Assembly: GCF_036850765.1 (NCBI RefSeq) | Contig: NC_089493.1 | Coordinates: 298,584,349 to 298,648,348 of the forward strand | DNA: 64,000 nt | Direction: 5' to 3' | Origin: Saccopteryx bilineata | Lineage: Eukaryota > Chordata > Mammalia > Chiroptera > Emballonuridae | Part shown: positions 41,471-52,767 of the stretch, piece after piece | Layout of the letters: each line of letters begins with the position of its first letter | Position numbering within the stretch: the first letter of the stretch is position 1 | Notes under the pieces: model-generated | Told to the model about the DNA's origin: nothing | Databases searched by the model: none | Seen by the model: the letters and a program-made list of their open reading frames with translations, nothing else | Program-made: the position numbers and the translations under genes

Positions 41471-44400
41471 TGAGTGGGAGGTACTTCAAGTTCCACTTCA
41501 GCTGTGTTTGCCAGCGTTATCAAGGGATGAGGGTATGTGCTTGGGTTTTCCACCTCGGTTATGCTGTCTTGGTGCCGCTAAGCTTTCTTCGTCCAGTGAG
41601 ATGCCTCAAAAGTGGGTTGGCAGCATCCTTCCCTATGTGTGGGTGGTATTTTTTCTGTCGGTATAATCAACAGTGCCATGGAGTTTGTTTTTCCGGAATG
41701 ATGCCAGACATGAGGTCCTTTATTGGGGCAAAACAACTTCTTTGACTGCCATCGTGTGGTCATTCATGGAATAGCACTACTGAAGGGAAATCTTTTTAAT
41801 TTTTGATGTCCTTCGCAAGGACACTTTAAAACACTGAGGTCTTTGCAGGCATCACTGTTTTCTCATTGTCTCCGAAACTGTCTGTTTGTTGCAGGTGTCC
41901 ATTCTTTCCATTGTTGGGGTATGCGACCCTTTTCTGGAAAACGCAACGCCATCTCCATGACTGTGTTAGAGTTGGGTCATTCCTCCCTTCTGTGTTATTC
42001 CTCACGCTCCTCTGTGTCATCACAGTGGCTCACAGATCACTGAGGGTTCAGGGAGATTTTTTTATTGATAAGAGGAAGTCTTGACCTATTTCCTGCCTGG
42101 TGGATTGTGCGTGTATGGGAATGTCAGTATTTCTGAGCAGGAGAAGTGATTTCAAGTTATCTTTTCGTTTATGAGTGATGATATCACTGCGATAGGGAAT
42201 ATTGTGGTTCATCTCCTTTAAGAGGTATTTCTTTACCGAGAGAATTCCACTGTGGCAACAGTGACAGTTCTGTATTTCCTGTGCTCCGCCGTGCTTTATA
42301 TCTGAGTTTTAAGAGAGCGGTCCTAGATGATAGCCATGATTGGTACTCCTGGTACTGTACGCGATGTCCATCCAATGGTCTGCTACGGGGAGATGGCTTT
42401 GCCAAAGCCCACTCACTTTTACCGTTGTCATTCTCAGCAGCAGTTCGATGGCTCATTAGTCTCGCCTCCCATGTGTTAAGTTTTTGGTGTTTGCTGTGCA
42501 ACCTTCGCTTGTCACTCCTGTTTTCCCTGCATGCCGACCAATTTCTCTCTATGACTTCTGAGATCGTTAGGTCAGTCTCTCCCATTTCCCATTAGATAGA
42601 GTGACATGTGGTTTCCGGTAGTTTTATATGTGAAAAGGTTTTCAATATGTTTGTTTAAGCTGATGAATGTGTGATGGGATCTTCAATACAGGATGTATAG
42701 ATGAGAAGGTGCCGAGGAAAGTCATTGGCCCTCCTTTATTCCCTGCGTGCTCAGAAGAGATTGTTGTGGGAGTTGGAGGGATGTCACCGTCTTTGTTCCG
42801 AAGGTGCTGTAGGTGGGAGTTCCTGAAGGGGTTGTAGTTACTTAGGGAAAGTGATCTCTGCATTCATTCAGTTTGTTGGTCTTTCTGTGTCTAGGTGCAG
42901 GCTGAGAGGGAATGTCTAGGTTCCATGACTTCCATGTTCACGAAGTGTCTTGGACATGGTACCAATAACTGTTGCTGTATGTTTCCAACTGGACATAGTC
43001 TCAGTGCCTCCCCTATGTCTTTATTTATTTGTTTATTTTATGTGCTGTCTACAGAACCCTGGGGTGTGTGAATCAGGACGACCTGGTTTTGTCCTGGACA
43101 GGGCAGGTGGATGGGCTCTGTGTCCAGCCTGTGGTGCATTGCTGACAGTGGTGGGTTTTTCCTGCCGGGGAATGTGGTGCAGGGTCCTTTGTGCATTCTC
43201 ATGAGGGTAGTTGGGTGTCGTGCAGAGCTTTGGAATTGCCTTTGGTTCTGTGTTTCAGAGTGCAGTCTATGGGTAGCATGGAAGTCTGTTTTGATGGATG
43301 TGGCCTGGTAGGAAGGGCTTGATCAATGTCTCTGCCCATCTTTTGTCTTTACTTTAGGTTTTGTGTTCTGTATTGTGCCTGTGCACCTGTTTGGGGTTGA
43401 ATGCTGACGACCTGTGGCTGAGGGTGTATGTGTGTGGCTTGCTCACACTGGCCCTGGTGTTGTTTGTGTGTCACAGCTTGTTCATCATTTTTATGACCGA
43501 GAGCTGCTGTTCCAGGCCGCACTTTACGGTACTGGTGTGATCACTGTGACAGTAGGACTTTGCCATCATGTTGCGTGTAGCTTTGAAAAACCTTTTCAGT
43601 AGAGGCCATCCTAGGGGAATAGAAAGAGGGAGCTGCGCAGTGAGCACCTTGGGGATGGCACTACTGTGGGTTTCTTGGCACTGGGTTTTGACATCATGGA
43701 GAGGCCCTGAAGGTTTCCTCCATGAACAGGGACTTAAAGTGCTTTTCAGTGATTAGGTTTCCAGTACATTTCTGTTGAGTAGTCCACTTGCCAAAAATGA
43801 CTAGCCGCTGTTGAAAATGAGCAGCTGTCGCTGTGAAACGGATGGCTGCAGAGGTTGTACGTGCCGAAATTACTGCGTTTCTGGTTTTCCAGGACCTGTA
43901 AGTGCTCTGCTTGTTCGTTCTGTTTCCTTTTTTATTATTCTGGTGTTGGGTTTGTTGGAGACGTGAGGCTTTCAGAGTTCTGTTTTCGTGTTTTATGTTC
44001 ACTCAGAGTTCAGAAAGGTTTTGATCAGTTTTGCTGTTTTGAATCATAGTCCTGTGGGATTTTTCTTCCGTTTCACTGTTTGCTTGCTTGTTCGCTGAAA
44101 TGCTTATTCTGTGTTGCTTGAGGACTTTGTTCCTATTTTCTATGGTTCTGCTTCTGCCCAGGGTTTCTGGGGGTGCAGTGCTTGTCCATGTATCCAACCT
44201 TTGCTTAACTTGTCCTTGGGATTGAGGTGGGTTCCCTTAATATGTGTATGGGTTCCAGTTTCCATCACTGTGTGTTAAATGTGTACGTCAGCCTTTGTTT
44301 GCATTGTTGGATGTGATTTCTTTGCCCCGAATGATCAGATAGTGCTTCATTGCATGTGTTCTTTTAGCCTTGTTATCGATCAGAGAAGGGAATGATACCG

Positions 44401-45144
44401 CATTCGGAATAGAGTTTTGTTCCTGTTGTAGGGTTTCAGCTGCTGTTGTATTGATTCTATTGGTGCTGAGTGCATCGATTCCACGTGTCTGTTTCTCCCA
44501 GTGCTCCTTGAGTGTGGAAGTCAAGGTGTTTTATCACTGTGCAGTGCAGGGTGCTGCAAAGTCCTTCTTTCCTGAGTCTTGGTAAAACGTGTCTGACAGC
44601 TCTTGGTTTTCTTGTTAGCCATTGTGTTATTCTGGGACTTTCTCTCATTTTGCTGTTTTCAAGTACCAAGGAGTTTGACTGTCATGTGTTTGATCGTTAC
44701 TTTGCTGGACTGTAACCATAGTGTGCATTGCAGTGTGCTGCAATAGACTGTTTTGGTTAGCTGTGCAGTGAATTTGTTGGCTGAAAGCACATTTTTCATG
44801 AATGCTTGCTCTTGTCTTGATGCAAATTCAGCATGACTGTCCATGGCACCTTAAATCTTTCTCAGCTTAGGAGGTGTTCCTGAGGTTTGATGATGGGTTT
44901 CACGGGTCATCGGAGCACAGGCAGTACTTTTCTCAGGGGAGGACATCTATTTTTATTCTTGCAGTTGTGGGGTATGTGCATCATTTCTCACTTCTCATGT
45001 CTAAAGCTTTCAATGCATGTAGGAGTTCCCCATGACCCTCCCGGTCCCGTTAGCACGAGATGTTGTCTGAAGCGTTTGTGCTCTCGTCTGTTACTTTGGT
45101 TTTCTCATTATGTCAGCCCTGGATTAGCAGGAAAGGGAGCACTG
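41471..45144 (+). other. Region D, mostly unrecognised single-copy sequence
   Basis: T-rich and G-rich on the plus strand. Noted: a strong acceptor TGTCTGTTTGTTGCAG ending near 41894 without a clear donor, and a weak CTCF-like core TGCCATCGTGTGGTC at 41746-41760. Many short open frames on both strands show no protein-like composition. No RNA gene or known repeat is recognised. Confidence 0.3.
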
Positions 45145-45175
45145 TTTTATTGGGGGACAATGTCCCCCAATAAAA
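45145..45175. repeat. Near-perfect 31-bp palindrome
   Basis: Arms of 15 bp, TTTTATTGGGGGACA and TGTCCCCCAATAAAA, separated by one A (45160). No mismatch. The right arm includes AATAAA on the plus strand and the left arm supplies it on the minus strand. Not part of a recognised transposon and not seen elsewhere in the window. Confidence 0.9.
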
Positions 45176-46027
45176 GAGTCAGAGATACAGTTCTGTATTC
45201 TTGGGGAGTCCATGCTTGTATATGCTTATTACTGGGGCAGTGAGGAAGGATCCCATATGTCTTCAGAGGGCAAATTTTTCTGCACTCTGATCCATATTTC
45301 CGTTTCCTTACTCTAGTGCCGCCACCCAGAGGACATGTTGGGAGTTGCAGTTGACCTGCTCTCCCCGATCATTTCGCCTCCCTGGAATTCAATGAAGGGT
45401 GCCTTCTCTGTCAGGAGAGGTTGGGATGAAGATGCCTTTGAGGGGGTCCCGTTTTCTCCTCGTAGCCAATGTGAATCATACGTGTATGGCCAGCAGGTAT
45501 ACTAATTTTTCAAGCGAGTCATGCACAGTGTGAGAGGATATAGCAGTGTTATGACGGGGAATGTCTGTATTCCACGTAGAGGTACCTTGGAACAGTCAGA
45601 GGATTAGGACACAGACTAACTGCACATTCCAGGACTTCGGGAGGGGTCCCAATACAGGTGGTGTGCCATCTGTACGTCTGCCTGCCAGTACCCATGTATG
45701 TGCTCCCTGGTCCCAGTGCTCCCGTCTTAGGGCCGGTTAGCTTCTAAGGGTGAATCCGTGCCAGCTCCCATGGCAGATGTCCATGTTCTCTCTGTTATCC
45801 CTCAGAAGTGCACGGCTGAGGTCCTGTGGCATCATCCAGTACTGTGCCTTCCTGTAGTGTGTCCACTCAGAGTCAAAGGATGTGGTTGTAATGTGTCACT
45901 GATTTTTTCGCAGGGAGTATGCTTTCTTATCCCCGTCATCCAGTGACATGGTTGCAGGACGTGTCTACTGAGTTCTTTACCCAGATCACCGAATCCTGAA
46001 CATGAAGACTGTTACTTCCTGTCCACG
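45176..46027 (+). other. Region D end; weak CTCF-like core
   Basis: GTGCCGCCACCCAGAGGAC at 45316-45334 follows ACTCTAG and resembles a decayed CTCF core. Otherwise unrecognised. GGTTGCAGGACGTGTC near 45951 has no further support. Confidence 0.3.
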
Positions 46028-46320
46028 TGGTGACCAATTGGATAGACCGTGAGACTGAGATGTAGAGGACCCTGGCTGAAGACCCTGAGATCTGTGGTCT
46101 GAGTACTGGCTTGTGCAGCTTGTACATGGGTTCCTTAGGACTTGTGGTTTGAACGTGGGATCATTGATATGACTCCGTGGTCATTGGATCGATCCCAAGG
46201 ATCCTTGGCCTCCAACTCAAGGTTGCCGGCTTGAACACCAGGTTCCTCCCTTCCCTTCATGGCAGATAGGAGAAAGCAATCGATGACCAGGTAAGGTGCC
46301 TCAAGCAAGAATAGACCGTC
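46028..46320 (+). repeat. Old VES-like SINE, plus orientation
   Basis: Decayed head (ACCAATTGGATAGACCGTGA), a middle with GTTTGAACGTGGGATCATTG and GACTCCGTGGTCATTGGATC, and the diagnostic AGAAAGCAATCGATGACCAG followed by TAAGGTGCCTCAAGCAAGAA. This order is the plus-strand VES body. A CAG|GTAAGG donor-like sequence at 46291 is SINE-derived. Confidence 0.6.
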
Positions 46321-46559
46321 TCCACAGAACCCGTTTTTTTCTTCACTGTGTTACCAGGCCATGTTTGTGTTTAGTTAGAAAGCCATTTTTCAGTGTGGTT
46401 ATTTGTTTTAGAGAGTCATGTGAATTTTGATCAGAAAAGTCATTTTTATTGTCTTTGTGTGGGCGTATGGAGCAGAAATGTTTGATCAGATATGTGGCGA
46501 GCAAAGATCTGGTCCGTGATCGTGGCTCATCTTTGTATTATGCGAGCCATGTCTTTAAA
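46321..46559 (+). other. Short stretch without recognised feature
   Basis: A T-rich spacer between two old SINEs. Nothing recognised. Confidence 0.3.
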
Positions 46560-46872
46560 GAGTTGTTTTTAATTTTATAACCTCCATCATTATGATCTAT
46601 TTTTAGGTGAGAGGAGGGGAGATCACGATGCAAACTTCCACGTGTGCCCCATCGGAAGCCACGCAGGAACCCAATCTGGAGAAGATGCTCCTGTACAGAG
46701 CTGTGTTCAGATCCTGAGGTGACAGCGCCGGGGGCACGCTGCCCTGCTGGAGGGGGAGAGGGAGAAGGAGTGAGGAGAAGCAGATGTCTCCTTGTGCCCC
46801 GACCCATAATGGAACCTGGGTTGTCCATACGCGGACCGACGGTCTATTCACTGAGTGAGCTGTCCAGGTCTA
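46560..46872 (-). repeat. Old tRNA-derived SINE (Rhin/VES-related), antisense
   Basis: TTTTTAGGTGAGAGGAGGGGA, GAGTGAGGAGAAGCAGATGTC, then a decayed head (GACCCATAATGGAACCTGGG, GGACCGACGGTCTATTCACT, GAGCTGTCCAGG). The layout agrees with an antisense SINE head, more diverged than the others. Confidence 0.5.
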
Positions 46873-46879
46873 TCTTTAT

Positions 46880-47165
46880 GAGTTTTGTTCCTTAAACTTT
46901 AGATCTGTCTGCAATTCTGGTTGGGTTCTGGCGCTTTGCAACTGGATGCGTCCGTGAAAAATAATGAACGAATGAGGGCCGTGGAGGGTCTGGAGGCCTG
47001 AGGTGTGCGGGGAGGATTTGAGAGGCGGCAAGAGGTGAGGTGCGGGCGGGCGTACTTAGGCGCAGTGCAGCCCTTACCCGCGGTGAGAAGGGGCCGGGGT
47101 ACCTAGGGTCGGGCTCCAGGGGATGCCATTGTGCAGGCCGCGTGAGGTGAGGTACCATGGAGTTA
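46880..47165 (+). promoter_or_regulatory. CpG-dense block upstream of repeated exon copy 3
   Basis: About 17 CpGs in about 250 bp by eye (GAGGTGCGGGCGGGCGTACT, CCGCGGTGAGAAGGGGCCGG, GGCCGCGTGAGG), against a CpG-poor background and outside any SINE. Three GTGAGG/GTGAGA donors follow one another. It ends about 270 bp before the repeated exon at 47438. A small CpG island or alternative promoter/first exon is possible. Confidence 0.4.
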
Positions 47166-47437
47166 CTCACGTAGGTGGTGAAGAAAAGTGAAAAAGTGAT
47201 GAAGCGTCAGGTTTTCTTCTTTGCTCATGGGTGCAGGCAAGACTTAGAATTTCCCGTACATTTTGGGACATGGTGTTAATACGTTTTGGTACAATTATAT
47301 TGTAAGTGCCCTTGTTATTCGTTTTGGGATTTCTTTTACAACTTGCAAGGATACGGACCGTGCAGTTCATTTTTGTTGTGGATTTCTAAAGGAACCGTAA
47401 GGAGAGGATGATACATCGTTTCTATGTGTCACCGCAG
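47166..47437 (+). repeat. Local repeat unit A, copy 3, start
   Basis: Leads into the repeated exon. The pattern TACTTGTTACCACAG of other copies is here CTATGTGTCACCGCAG. More diverged from the other copies than they are from each other. No gene seen. Confidence 0.5.
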
Positions 47438-47597
47438 GTGTGGAGCGGAACACAGTCGTCTTTTCAGCTGCCGTCCGCGGGATGCCCTGGCGCCCTCGTG
47501 TGGGCATCTCGGGGAAATGACATATTAGCGCAGGTGCGCAGAGAAGGTTCGGCCGAACGGGTCCCCTTTGAAGGAGGAATCCACTTTTCCGTTCACG
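47438..47597 (+). ncRNA. FIRRE: Repeated exon (RRD-like), copy 3, 160 bp
   Basis: The acceptor GTCACCGCAG ends at 47437; the donor ACG|GTAAGTGG at 47598 has a full-consensus intron side. CTCF-like core GGCGCCCTCGTGTGGGC at 47489-47505. Conserved TGCCGTCCGCGGGATGCCC and TTAGCGCAGGTGCGCAGAGA. The most diverged of the four, yet splice sites, CpGs and CTCF core are intact. Confidence 0.62.
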
Positions 47598-47722
47598 GTA
47601 AGTGGTTTCTCTCCTTACGGATTATTTTGGAGGAGGTGTGTGTGTGGGGGTCCTCTCGTTTTTGAAGGAGAGAGTTGTAATTCATCTATTTGGATGAGAA
47701 ATTGATCTGTTTTTTCTTGCAG

Positions 47723-47810
47723 TTCTGCTCCATGTCATTGGGAGCTTATGTTTCCGAGTTTTTGTGCAGTGCACGGAAAGCAGGAACTTCCAAGTTCATG
47801 GCATTCAGCG
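47723..47810 (+). ncRNA. Second repeated exon candidate, copy 3, 88 bp
   Basis: The acceptor TTTTTTCTTGCAG is the best of the four copies; the donor is GCG|GTAGGAAGCG. The body TGCTCCATGTCATTGGGAGC and CACGGAAAGCAGGAACTTCC aligns with the other three copies. Confidence 0.45.
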
Positions 47811-48654
47811 GTAGGAAGCGCTGTTGTTTGTAGTCATGGGTTTTGCCGGCAAAGCTACTAAGTGTTGTATCATGTCCATTTGTATGACGTTCCCATCATA
47901 GAGCTAGGTGGTTCAAAGTAGGTTTATAGTGGTGAGTAGGAGAAGGAATTGTCCGTTTCCTATGTATTAATTACTGTCCTATTTTCCATAGAATGACCAT
48001 CCATCTTTATTCTGCCCACCGCATTGAAATTTTCTCACTGTTTTCCTTGGAATCTACTTGTTCCCTTACGGTTTTTTCATTTTAGAATGTCTCCCTTGTG
48101 GTAGAGTTTTGATTTTGTAAGGAAGGTGACTTTTCCATTGAGATTTTAAAATTATGAAGTTTCAATGAATTTATTTTTCCAAGGTCAACGTGCACCGAGT
48201 GTTCCTGGTTCCTGACTGTTTTCATGGGAACGAGTCAAAAAAAACTCAAGTCAGGTATGAGCGGCAGGGCGTGTCCCCTAGAGGCTGACCAGCCAGAGTT
48301 GAGAATTGGGGTCAAGAGAAAGGTACCGAGGCGGACCGGAGGGAAATGGGGTCCAGACCCGAGGTGGATACTTTGCACGGGAAGAGGGACGAGTTCGGTG
48401 GATGTGAGGCCAGGTGCTGCCAGGCAGGGGTCGTTGTCTCTGGGTCAGAGGTGTAGAGGTGAGAGGATCGCGACCCAGGGATGTCAGGAGGGGTGGAGGG
48501 GACACGAGGGAGGGGTTTGGGGGAGAAGGTGTAACCAGGAAGAGAAGCAGAGAGGAATCGCTGGACGGTTTGTGGGGTGCACGCCGCACTCCCAGTGTAA
48601 GTGAGCACTTCTAGTGGGAGCACTTTTCTATTTCCATATAGACAGTGTTCAGAA
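47811..48654 (+). repeat. Unit A copy 3 downstream part, then GC-rich insert
   Basis: Bases 47811-48230 are collinear with 25110-25550. From about 48250 to 48600 the sequence is purine-rich and CpG-containing (GGTACCGAGGCGGACCGGAG, GGATCGCGACCCAGGG) and no longer matches. It may be a separate small CpG-rich element. No frame is convincing. Confidence 0.5.
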
Positions 48655-48831
48655 AAGAATGTAATTCTTTTTCTAAAAAAATTTCAGTAGTCGATTTTAG
48701 AGAGAGGAGCGGGAAACATTTATGTACAGTTATCTCCCCGGACATGGGTTGTCCAGACAAGCCTGCGGTTTCCAAGGGGACGTCAGCATCCCAGGTCGAA
48801 GCTTCATCCACTGCACCACCGCAGGTCAGGC
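48655..48831 (-). repeat. Old VES-type SINE
   Basis: CGATTTTAGAGAGAGGAGCG, GGTTGTCCAGACAAGCCTGC, then a head AGGTCGAAGCTTCATCCACT and CACCGCAGGTCAGGC. Same old subtype as 4807-5037. Confidence 0.75.
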
Positions 48832-49963
48832 TAATTTTTATTATCCTCAATAGTAATACGAATATTATTTAATTATTATTAAATAGTATGAAAATACTGT
48901 GTGTCTTTGGGTAGCATTTTATAATTTTATCAGTATAGATCCTCTGTGTTCTTGTGAAGCAGAATCCAAGGCAATGACCTGTTTTACTGTTAGTCGGGTG
49001 TGAAGAAATATATTATTTAATCCAGAGTTTTTGTATAAGTGGAGTATTTATGTGACTGTTATTTCTCTTCCAGTGTAGTAACAGTTTTTGTTTGTAGTAA
49101 ATGGTAGGTGACTGTCCTGAGTCATTCAGGTACATAAGCTAGTATGTAGTTATGAATAGTATATTGATAAAGGAGTAAGTGATATGAAAGTTGTCAAAGC
49201 TTGAAAGGGACGAGGTAGAAGTGAGATCACGGCAGGAGTTTGCAAAAATAGTTTTGTAAGTTAAAAGTACACCGATGAGTCAGTGAAATAGTAACATCCG
49301 TCTTAGCGTTGGACATGAGTGTAGGTCTGGGATGCACGCTGTGGTAGTCATCCTAAGTATGGTTAGTTATTCCCTGTGCTCCACGGGGGGTGTCGGGGAA
49401 TATACACTATGGTCAAAGTCTTCATTTTTGAGGAGGAACACTTTAGAGGGTGAATTCTGGAATCTAATGAGGGAAGATGAAGGATTGGAAGTGATCATAC
49501 ACAGGTATGAAAGTGATTTCTGTATTATGAAGAGAAGCGCTGATGGTGAGATGCTCAGTCTGGATCTCTTCCCGGGTGATTCAGTCTCATACTAGGTGAG
49601 ATGTTCCTCGACTCCTGAGTGTGTTTGGTTGTCTCGTCAACCCCGGGCAGTCGATTGCAATCATGGAAAGAGGGGAGGTTTTTTTTGGTTTTTCTTTTTA
49701 AGCTTTGGTATTGAGTATCTATGTGATATTCAAAGAGAGCAATTGTATTTCAGAATGAGGATTTAAAATGACTTGCTGTTTGTATTCCAGTTTAGACTTT
49801 TTGGTGTTCTATGGAGATTAGGGTCAGTGTTTTGAGCAGCGTGGGTTGAGTCCATGGTTGTTCCGGTTGAAGGGCTGTGCAGTGTAGGTGCCTATGTGCT
49901 TCTGTTCTTTCTTGTCAGGACTTATAAATAATACCTAGCCCTCAACACTGCTTGTAATACTAA
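48832..49963 (+). repeat. Local repeat unit A, copy 3, continued
   Basis: Bases 49080-49680 align with 7300-7920 and 49790-49960 with 25590-25720 (ATGGWKRTT, GGGCTGTGCAGTGTAGGTGC, TGCTTCTGTTCTTTCT). No gene seen. Confidence 0.55.
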
Positions 49964-50005
49964 ATGGCGCCATCATGGTCGAATATGCCCTGGGGGCATA
50001 TTAAT
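49964..50005 (+). promoter_or_regulatory. YY1-like / palindrome module 6
   Basis: GGCGCCATCATGG at 49966-49978 (with AAATGGCG overlapping on the other strand), then the perfect palindrome AATATGCCC/TGG/GGGCATATT at 49982-50002. The sequence after it (AATGTTAAG) differs from the usual TCACCTTTGG. Confidence 0.55.
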
Positions 50006-50140
50006 GTTAAGTTCAGAACTCTGAGATAGGTAGCCAATTTCTGGAGAGCAGAATGATAGGAACGCAGCAGTTTTCTTCTATCTGCAATGAAAGTATTTTC
50101 CAACTTTACCAGTGATTTATGGTAGGGTTTTGTTGTTTTG
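50006..50140 (+). repeat. Local repeat unit A, copy 3; empty Rhin-1 site
   Basis: AATGAAAGTATTTTCCAACTTTACCAGTGATTTATG at 50087-50122 matches the uninterrupted site of copy 2, so this copy also lacks the Rhin-1 SINE found in copies 1 and 4. Confidence 0.65.
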
Positions 50141-50180
50141 ATGTGTGTGTGTGTGGTCTCGCGCACGTGCGTGTGTGTGG
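50141..50180. repeat. Alternating purine-pyrimidine tract (TG plus CGCGCACGTGCG)
   Basis: TGTGTGTGTGTG followed by GTCTCGCGCACGTGCGTGTG and more TG. Alternating purine-pyrimidine with CG and CA/TG steps is prone to Z-DNA. Contains CACGTG (E-box). Not present at homologous positions in other unit A copies. Confidence 0.7.
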
Positions 50181-51954
50181 TTTGTATTTTTTTTTAAGAG
50201 ACGTGTCTTTGAAAGAACGTGAAGATGACGATACTGTTATTACTTTTACTTACATGTTTCTAGATGGATGTCGTGGTGAGCCATCAAGAGAGCCTATGTA
50301 ATTGAAGTGCACTGAAATGTCTAGGAAGGTGGTTGATCATTCAGTAGGGGCAGTTTTTAAAGTTTTAAGCATTCTTGAAAAGCATGTTAGATGTATGAAT
50401 TGGGATTGTGGAATAGTTATGTATCTTGAATTTTATTTGTTAATCATAGGTTTTTAAAATAACTTTTGCTTTTTTGGGGGAGGGGAAGGGGAACTACTTT
50501 GATGTCGAGAGGTTTGCCATATCCCTGAATGAGAGAGGTGTGTTAAGTTGCTTTTTATAATTATGGATATTTCTGTTTTCTATGTTAGGTCCGTGATTTA
50601 TTATTTGAGTTTTATTATTCTAGGTTGTTACTTATCGCAGTGAATTTAGATATTGATGGTCATTGGAATGTATTGAAATGAATTTCTGTTCCTAATTTGT
50701 ATGACCACCTTTTGCTTTTCAATGTAGAGTATGGTATCCAAATATGTATTGGAGTTGTTTCCATTTCTTTTTATTTTTTGGTGTGTTATGGTGTAGGTGG
50801 GTCCAGTAGTTTCTATTCATCGTGCATGTCCGTTAACATCCACAGATAGTGATGTTTGCAGATAGTAGAATGGGGGGGTGTTATTTATTTTCTAACATAG
50901 CTGTTGTGACACCAGTTAGTTTATGAAGGAAATATTTTATAGGATGTCAATAGAAAGATTTTTGGTAAAGGAATAGTTAGGAGTTAGCTTCCCAGTAATA
51001 AAGGTTTCATTGCAAGAAGGAAGCTATTTATGTGTATCGGTAAGGAAAAAGGTGTTTCTTAATTTATAAAGCGATGTAGTGGGATACCGCACTGCAGGGA
51101 TCGCAAGATAAATACTTTGTGTTTGTTGTTATCGTTCAAGTTTCAGCTTTCATGAGGTGAGTTGAAGAGAGGTATGTTATTTGAGATCTAGGATCAGCAC
51201 CATGACCTGCCGCTTGTATTATTTTCTAAGGGTGACAGTGCATTATTTATGAGTATTTTTTTGATGTTCATTTGAAAACATGTTTATGCGATGATATAGT
51301 CATCACCATTTTTTTCAGGGGTCTGTGTGGAGGGTTACCAGAACTATAAAGAAAGTTCACGTAATGTTAGTGTATTGAAATGTGCAGAGAGTTTACGTAT
51401 CATCACATTGAGTTAGTTTTAAAAAAGTTGCAAGCATTCTTGTAAAGTATGGTAGATTAAATATTTAGGGTATAGTGGTGCAGTTATGTATATGGCATGC
51501 TATGGGCCATTTAGATGATTTATTTATTTTTACCTCGTCACCTATTTTTTGGTTGCTTGTGTCGGTGTTCAAAGCAATGCTTCCTTGCCATTTCCTAGAG
51601 GTGTGTTGAATCTCCTTTTATAGGTATGAATATTTCTATTTTGCTTTTTAGGCTGGTGGTCTATGATTGGACTTTGTTATGAATCGCATGTGAATGTAGA
51701 CTTTCACGGTATAGTGAATTTATTAGAGTGACTTAGTGTTCTTAATTTGTAGGACTATTTTTTGCCTTAGAATCTAATGTCATCTAAAATTTTTTTGGTT
51801 GTTGTTTTCAATTCTTTTATTGTCTTGTTTTATGTCGTAGGCAGCTGCAGGGTTTTCTATGAGTCGAGGATGGATATGAACATTCAGAAGGAAGTGAGTA
51901 TAGTGAATGGTAGGATGTAGGGGTGCCATTTATTTTCTCTTATGGTTGTTATTT
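50181..51954 (+). repeat. Unit A copy 3 end and join to copy 4
   Basis: Contains pieces like 12180-12420, 7860-8040 (at 51090-51230) and 22395-22510 (at 51770-51920). A/T-rich, without genes. Internally, 50250-50650 and 51320-51720 look like two diverged copies of one about 1.07-kb segment (GATGAYGATACTG, TTTTTAAAGTTTTAAGCATTCTTG / AAAAAAGTTGCAAGCATTCTTG). Confidence 0.5.
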
Positions 51955-52235
51955 AAAAAAAGATTTTTTTTGTGACAGAGACAGAGAGAGGGACAGAGAG
52001 GGACAGACAGACTGGAAGGGAGAGAGACGAGAAGCATCAGTTTTTCGTTGCGTCACCTTAGTTTCTCATGGACTACTTTGTCATATGAGCCTTGATTAGG
52101 GGGCTGGAACTGACCGAGTGACCCCTTACTGTAGCCAGTGACCTTGGGGTCAAGCTGGTGAACTCGGGGTTGTGAACTTGGGTCCTCCACATCCCAGCCC
52201 GACATTCCATATACTGCGCTACCGCCTGGTCAGGC
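51955..52235 (-). repeat. VES-type SINE, shared with the 22.5 kb copy
   Basis: Antisense: TTTTGTGACAGAGACAGAGA, ACTGGAAGGGAGAGAGACGA, and a head ending CTACCGCCTGGTCAGGC. The same flanks and the same AGAGACGAGAAGCATCA variant as 22538-22841, so it was duplicated with the unit. Confidence 0.9.
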
Positions 52236-52759
52236 AGGCTCCTATGGTTGTTCTGAAATCAGTTTTTATAATTTTTTCTTCCATGTGAAGCGAACCCTTT
52301 GTCATATATAATGTGTGTTTGAATGAGCATCCATTCATGAGACCCCAGAATGAGGCCGTTTATGTGTATGGATGAGGAGTTAGCGCAGCAGTTTATTTTG
52401 GTAGCTAAATGGTATAAGGAATGATTCAATGGAGTGAGGGTTATTTTTATTTATTGCTTTTTTATAGTTTCTCTATATTTTGTATTTTAATAAGTGCAGT
52501 GAAAGTAAGGCAATAGCAGTAGTAAACGTTTGGGTGTTGTTTTCATACCGTCTGGGAGAATGAGTTTATAGATATATTTGGGAAGGGATTTTATGTAAAA
52601 TTGTTTTGAAGTGGATTAAGAAAGAAAACGGGATGAGAGTCGTTAGTATTGGAGATGAAGGGTCTGGGTGGAGGGTGTTCCAGGAACAGGAAGTATTTTG
52701 CAATCAAGTAGAGCGCCATTTAGGTTAGTTAGCTATTGTGTAACAATTAAAAGAGGAAC
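52236..52759 (+). repeat. Local repeat unit A, copy 4, upstream
   Basis: Collinear with 22842-23370: TGTCATATATAATGTGTGTTTGAAT, GCAGTTTATTTTGGTAGCTAA, GTTTATAGATATATTTGGGAAGG, AGGAACAGGAAGTATTTTGC. No gene seen. Confidence 0.75.
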
Positions 52760-52767
52760 CCGTAGAT

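Noticed and set aside
40848..41745. Several open frames of 169-213 codons on both strands
   Set aside because: They coincide with the GC-rich Rhin-1 SINE 41040-41456, and similar peptides arise from the other Rhin-1 copies (8.2, 11.9, 17.4, 56.1 kb).
46281..46300. Consensus donor CAG|GTAAGG as an exon end
   Set aside because: The sequence belongs to an old plus-strand VES body (normally AACAACTAAGGTG), so the donor match is probably incidental.
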